The notes beneath the pieces are model-generated. The model saw nothing but the letters and a program-made list of their open reading frames with translations, was not told the DNA's origin and did not search any database. DNA of 7,314 bases from an uncultured Oscillospiraceae bacterium (GTDB lineage Bacteria; Bacillota; Clostridia; Oscillospirales; Oscillospiraceae), in NCBI GenBank assembly GCA_934661715.1, contig CAKUJL010000076.1, positions 1 to 7,314 of the forward strand. The letters run 5' to 3'. Of this stretch, positions 5,394-7,314 are shown one piece after another (the first letter of the stretch is position 1; the number at the start of each line of letters is the position of its first letter). The translations under genes and the position numbers were made by a program.

Positions 5394-5484
5394 TTTCCTG
5401 GCTTCGCAGCCCGGCTTTGAGGCGTGGTTCGAGGCGAACAAAAACAAGACGGTCGGCGAGCTCGTCGGCCAGATCGGCAAGTGA
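5275..5484 (+). CDS. 69-residue phage protein overlapping its upstream neighbour
   Basis: GGAGGG (5261-5266) lies 8 nt before ATG 5275, which decides the start over an ATG at 5251 that has no SD. The product begins MQNPIMALMGGNGGGSKLLN, a Gly-rich N-terminus, and goes on with LLQTAKTTL, QGQSPQMVLSFLASQPGFEA, WFEANKNKTVGELVGQIGK: a mostly helical small protein with a hydrophobic N-terminal face. The first 119 nt overlap the previous gene in a different frame. In the overlap about three quarters of this frame's codons end in G or C, like the rest of the window, and more than in the competing frame, so this is the better supported reading. No family recognised beyond its recurrence in similar cassettes; no cysteines. 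It probably acts with the flanking gene products. Confidence 0.75.
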   Translation: MQNPIMALMGGNGGGSKLLNGLLQTAKTTLQGQSPQMVLSFLASQPGFEAWFEANKNKTVGELVGQIGK

Positions 5485-5538
5485 TACCGCGCGCAAGCGC
5501 CTATCAAAATTCATTCCACCCAGAAAGGAGGGAAAACC

Positions 5539-6105
5539 ATGGATAAGGATTATGGCTTCGGCGGATGGGGCATTGTCATCCTGATCGCGCTGTTCTTCCT
5601 GCTCTTCGCGGGCAGAGGCTTCGGCGGAAACGGCAGCGGCGAGAGCGCACCGGCTACGCAGGCCGACGTGCAGCGCGCGACGGACTTTGCGGCCCTTGAA
5701 CGCCAGAACAACGAGGGTGTCGCGGCAACGCGCCAGGGCGCGTATGACGTCACCAGCGCCGTCAAGGACAACGCCTACAACATCCTCGGCGAGCTGCGCG
5801 ATTTGCAGTCCGTCACGGAGAGCGGCATCTCTGTGCAGCAGAAGTGCTGCTGCGACATTCTCCGCGCGATCGACGGCGTCAACTACAACTCCAGCATCAA
5901 CGCGTGCGAGATCAAGACGGCCATCCACGCCGAGGGCGAGGCGACCCGGACGCTCCTGCAGCAGCAGGAGAACCAGCGTCTGCGCGATGAGCTTGCACAG
6001 AGCAGAGCCGCGAACAACGACTATATGCAGTCGCAGTACATCCTCGGCCAGCTGGGACGGTACTACCAGAACCCGCCCTGCAATCCGTGCGGCTGCGGCG
6101 GCTGA
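5539..6105 (+). CDS. Membrane-anchored Gly/Cys-rich phage protein
   Basis: 188 residues; AAAGGAGG (5524-5531) lies 7 nt before ATG. Residues 1-10 are Gly-rich (MDKDYGFGGW), 11-24 form one membrane segment (GIVILIALFFLLFA) and 25-36 are again Gly-rich (GRGFGGNGSG). Residues 42-100 form a long helix (DVQRATDFAALERQNNEGVA, VTSAVKDNAYNILGEL). A CCCDILRAIDGVNYN motif at 103-117 is followed by NACEIKTAI (Cys123), another helix with TLLQQQENQRLRDELAQSR, and a Cys/Gly/Pro tail (PPCNPCGCGG; Cys181, 184, 186). I recognise this architecture (N-terminal GFGG-membrane-GG, central CCCxI..AID..NY, Cys-Gly end) as widespread in prophages of Clostridia, where it is annotated hypothetical. Cysteine clusters suggest disulfides outside the cytoplasm or metal binding. 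Not an ordinary holin because the soluble helical part is too long. A hairpin-bearing 75-nt gap follows. Confidence 0.8.
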   Translation: MDKDYGFGGWGIVILIALFFLLFAGRGFGGNGSGESAPATQADVQRATDFAALERQNNEGVAATRQGAYDVTSAVKDNAYNILGELRDLQSVTESGISVQQKCCCDILRAIDGVNYNSSINACEIKTAIHAEGEATRTLLQQQENQRLRDELAQSRAANNDYMQSQYILGQLGRYYQNPPCNPCGCGG

Positions 6106-6132
6106 CGCGGACCCATCCTGATATAACTATCC

Positions 6133-6147
6133 GGGGCATAATGCCCC
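6133..6147 (+). other. Short intercistronic hairpin
   Basis: GGGGC (6133-6137), loop ATAAT, GCCCC (6143-6147), followed only by TTCACAT. The 5-bp stem and missing T-run make it a weak terminator at best; it could attenuate or protect the mRNA between the two Cys-rich genes. Confidence 0.4.
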
Positions 6148-6180
6148 TTCACATAAGCCCAAACGGAAGGAGTAATGAAA

Positions 6181-6639
6181 ATGGCTTGTAATAACGGCAA
6201 TGGAAACCGGGCGTATCAGAAATCCTGCGTCCGATATTTTAATAACTCGCCCCAGCTGCTCGCGGCTGACAGCGCAAACGTGCTGACGCTGGCCGGGGCA
6301 AAGGTCGTCAACTCCGGATCGTCCATCCAGGTCGAGCCGCAGAGCTATGATACGGTCAAGATCGGCCTGTACCATCTGGCCGCGGACGCGGTCATCGCGG
6401 CGACGGCCGCGGGCGTCCTGACCCTGCAGTGGTACATGGACGGCGTCGCACTGCCCTGCACACTCAAACGGATCACACTGCCGGCCTCTGGCAATGCGGA
6501 ACTCCACACGGAGACGGACTTGGAACTCTCCGGGTGCTGCTGCTGCGTCAACCACACATTCACGCTCGTGGCGACAACCGACAGCACGGCGGCAGGCTCC
6601 GTGATCGAGCTCTGCACGGGCCTGCTGAAACTCGCGTGA
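6181..6639 (+). CDS. Cys-rich, beta-structured phage protein of unknown function
   Basis: Two ATGs are available, 6175 and 6181. AAGGAG (6167-6172) is 2 nt from the first and 8 nt from the second, so 6181 is chosen, giving 152 residues (MACNNGNGNRAYQKSCVRYF...). A short Asn/Gly N-terminus is followed by strands typical of a jelly-roll: VLTLAGAKVVNSGSSIQVE, YDTVKIGLYHLAADAVIAA, AGVLTLQWYMDGVALPCTL, AELHTETDLELSG, HTFTLVATTD, GSVIELCTGLLKL. Eight cysteines are present: 3, 16, 93, the cluster CCCC at 119-122, and 145. The strand pattern (LQWYMDGVALP, GNAELHTET) recalls C1q/TNF-like or phage decoration-type folds; this is an inference from pattern only. Its TGA stop lies inside the SD of the next gene (TGAGGTG), implying coupling. 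Possible roles: virion surface or secreted component. Confidence 0.75.
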   Translation: MACNNGNGNRAYQKSCVRYFNNSPQLLAADSANVLTLAGAKVVNSGSSIQVEPQSYDTVKIGLYHLAADAVIAATAAGVLTLQWYMDGVALPCTLKRITLPASGNAELHTETDLELSGCCCCVNHTFTLVATTDSTAAGSVIELCTGLLKLA

Positions 6640-6648
6640 GGTGCTGAC

Positions 6649-7137
6649 ATGGATGAGATTGCAGTGTACAAGAGCAAGCTGCACGAAGCGCTCAAAAAGG
6701 AGATGGCCGCGCCCATCTCCTGCAGAAGCGTCAGTAACTGCACAATGCTGATGGACGCGATCTGCGCAGCTGACAAGCTGAGCGATAAGCCGAGCACTTA
6801 CGCACAACACTTCGAGCGCGAAGAGGCCATGCAGTGGGCGGACAGGATGCAGAACGCAGACGGATCGACCGGCCCGCATTGGACGATGGAGCAGACAACG
6901 GCCATTGCGGACAGCATGGGCATCCCAGAGCATGAAATCCCGCACTGGGCGTGGGGCGTGACCATGAACATGATGTACTCGGATTACTACCCCGTCGCGG
7001 TAGAATTCGGCCTCAACCGCCCGGAATTCTACGCAGCCCTCGCCAAAGCGTTTTTGCTCGACAAAGACGGCCCCGGCCCGGAGCGGAAGCTGATGGAGTA
7101 TTATGAGCATATCGCAAAGCGCAGTGTCCAATCCTGA
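6649..7137 (+). CDS. Helical phage protein, DUF7841-like, unknown function
   Basis: 162 residues; GAGGTG (6638-6643) overlaps the stop of the preceding gene and is 5 nt from ATG. The sequence is helical and rich in Met, Trp and His. Residues 1-45 form helices with three cysteines (25, 31, 39). A central region carries the most distinctive motif, AMQWADRMQNADGSTGPHWT, then MEQTTAIADSMG (60-91), followed by AWGVTMNMMYSDYYPVAVEF (101-120) and FYAALAKAFLLDKDG (127-141). From memory the W...M.NADGT.G.HW...QT / MNMMYSDY / FY..LAKAFL.D pattern matches a phage family annotated DUF7841; I could not check this. No catalytic motif, signal peptide or membrane segment is visible. The family is found beside the same Gly/Cys-rich genes in other gut prophages (from memory), so the cassette is probably a functional unit. 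It is the last phage gene before the attachment site. Confidence 0.8.
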   Translation: MDEIAVYKSKLHEALKKEMAAPISCRSVSNCTMLMDAICAADKLSDKPSTYAQHFEREEAMQWADRMQNADGSTGPHWTMEQTTAIADSMGIPEHEIPHWAWGVTMNMMYSDYYPVAVEFGLNRPEFYAALAKAFLLDKDGPGPERKLMEYYEHIAKRSVQS

Positions 7138-7144
7138 CACGAAT

Positions 7145-7187
7145 GCTAACAGCTTCGCTAACTTGCATTGAATATGACTGGAATATG
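7145..7187 (+). repeat. Two pairs of short direct repeats beside the attachment site
   Basis: GCTAAC at 7145-7150 and 7157-7162 (12-bp period) and GAATATG at 7170-7176 and 7181-7187 (11-bp period). Helically phased short repeats next to an att core are typical of integrase arm or excisionase sites, so this is a possible recombination-protein site. Short repeats can arise by chance. Confidence 0.4.
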
Positions 7188-7195
7188 GTCATTTT
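7174..7195 (+). terminator. Weak terminator-like hairpin after the cassette
   Basis: ATGAC (7174-7178), 9-nt loop, GTCAT (7188-7192), then TTT. The stem is short and AT-rich, so this would be a weak terminator; it also overlaps the GAATATG repeats and may instead be part of an att-region binding site. Confidence 0.3.
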
Positions 7196-7209
7196 GCGTA
7201 CATAACAGT

Positions 7210-7235
7210 GGGTTCGATTCCCCTCAGCTCCACCA
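7210..7235 (+). other. Prophage attachment site: displaced 3' end of a tmRNA or tRNA-Ala gene
   Basis: GGGTTCGATTCCCC (T-stem and T-loop TTCGATT) is followed by TCAGCTCCACCA. The CAGCTCC strand would pair with a 5' GGGGCTG containing the G3.U pair recognised by alanyl-tRNA synthetase, with discriminator A and encoded CCA. That end is shared by tmRNA (ssrA) and some tRNA-Ala genes. No 5' acceptor, D-arm, anticodon arm or tag reading frame lies upstream, and just left of GGG the T-stem complement breaks down (GTGGG against CCCCT has a mismatch). This is what remains when a phage integrates into the 3' end of such a gene and leaves a displaced copy at the far junction. The integrase and the other junction are outside the window. 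Confidence 0.65.
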
Positions 7236-7243
7236 ATCAATAT

Positions 7244-7290
7244 AATCCGAACCTTTTGCCGATTGGTCATGGGTTCGGATTTATTGTTTT
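7244..7290 (+). terminator. Terminator-like hairpin of the host RNA gene
   Basis: AATCCGAACC (7244-7253) pairs perfectly with GGTTCGGATT (7272-7281) across an 18-nt loop, followed by TATTGTTTT (7282-7290). It sits 8 nt after the CCA end, the right place for the terminator of the interrupted RNA gene. A second pairing, ACCAATC (7232-7238) with GATTGGT (7261-7267), is mutually exclusive with it or would form a pseudoknot. Beyond 7290 are 24 bases with ATGGAAGAAATTG at 7292, too short and without SD to call a gene. Confidence 0.6.
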
Positions 7291-7314
7291 AATGGAAGAA
7301 ATTGAAGACTGGTA

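Noticed and set aside
6175..6180. Upstream ATG of the beta-rich protein
   Set aside because: Only 2 nt from AAGGAG; the next ATG at 6181 has the normal 8-nt spacing.
6127..7140. 337-codon - strand frame opposite the last two genes
   Set aside because: Covers the two cassette genes; composition is His/Arg/Val noise from GC-rich antisense.
7141..7209. Complete tmRNA or tRNA upstream of the CCA end
   Set aside because: No 5' acceptor strand, D-arm, anticodon arm or tag ending in Ala-Ala-stop; the GCT AAC codons here read A N S F A N L H and do not resemble a tag.
7013..7270. - strand frame containing GGAEGNRTHC
   Set aside because: This peptide is a well-known false translation of the reverse complement of tRNA/tmRNA 3' ends; it supports the att-site call instead.
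7292..7314. Start of a host gene (MEEIEDW...)
   Set aside because: Seven codons only and no SD before it; cannot be supported.
1..7314. CRISPR array, transposase, insertion sequence or restriction-modification genes
   Set aside because: No regularly spaced repeats, inverted-repeat ends or characteristic motifs seen on either strand.

Overview
The window is the right-hand end of an integrated tailed phage (prophage) in a moderately GC-rich Firmicute. The protein style (LLH-type holin, clostridial endolysin with a stalk-like C-terminal domain, tail proteins of gut Clostridia phages) suggests Oscillospiraceae or a close relative. This host call is inferred from gene style; no host gene is present. 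Every gene I accept is on the + strand, and almost all have a strong Shine-Dalgarno (SD) site 5-9 nt before the start.

Layout. (1) 1-2791, tail-tip and fibre genes: the 3' end of a structural protein, a baseplate/fibre protein with a seven-glycine hinge, a fibre made of alternating repeats, and a fibre-like protein whose distal part is a BspA-type leucine-rich-repeat domain of lower GC. The last two share a similar N-terminal segment, as if they were alternative or stacked fibres with one anchor. (2) 2821-4477, lysis cassette: two small membrane proteins, an LLH-type holin and a cysteine-peptidase-type endolysin that overlaps the holin stop by 4 nt. The endolysin has a perfect internal SD (AGGAGG, 8 nt spacer) before in-frame Met183, which would yield the C-terminal wall-binding domain alone. 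(3) 4516-4749: a helix-turn-helix reading frame with no ATG/GTG/TTG at the right place; an ATA codon sits where the start should be. A perfect intrinsic terminator follows at 4756-4788.

(4) 4893-7137, a separate five-gene cassette of unknown function downstream of the lysis genes: a Pro/Gln/Met-rich protein with a helical C-terminal part, a 69-residue protein overlapping it out of frame by 119 nt, a membrane-anchored Gly-rich protein with a CCC cluster, a beta-rich protein with a CCCC cluster, and a helical protein translationally coupled to it. I recognise this style of genes from gut Clostridia prophages but know of no assigned role; it is the best candidate here for an undescribed system.

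(5) 7138-7314, the prophage end: paired direct repeats, then a displaced 3' end of a tmRNA or tRNA-Ala gene (T-loop, acceptor strand, CCA) with no 5' part, then a terminator-like hairpin that probably belonged to the host RNA gene. This is the attachment-site junction; the last ~80 bases are probably chromosomal. No integrase or replication genes fall in the window.
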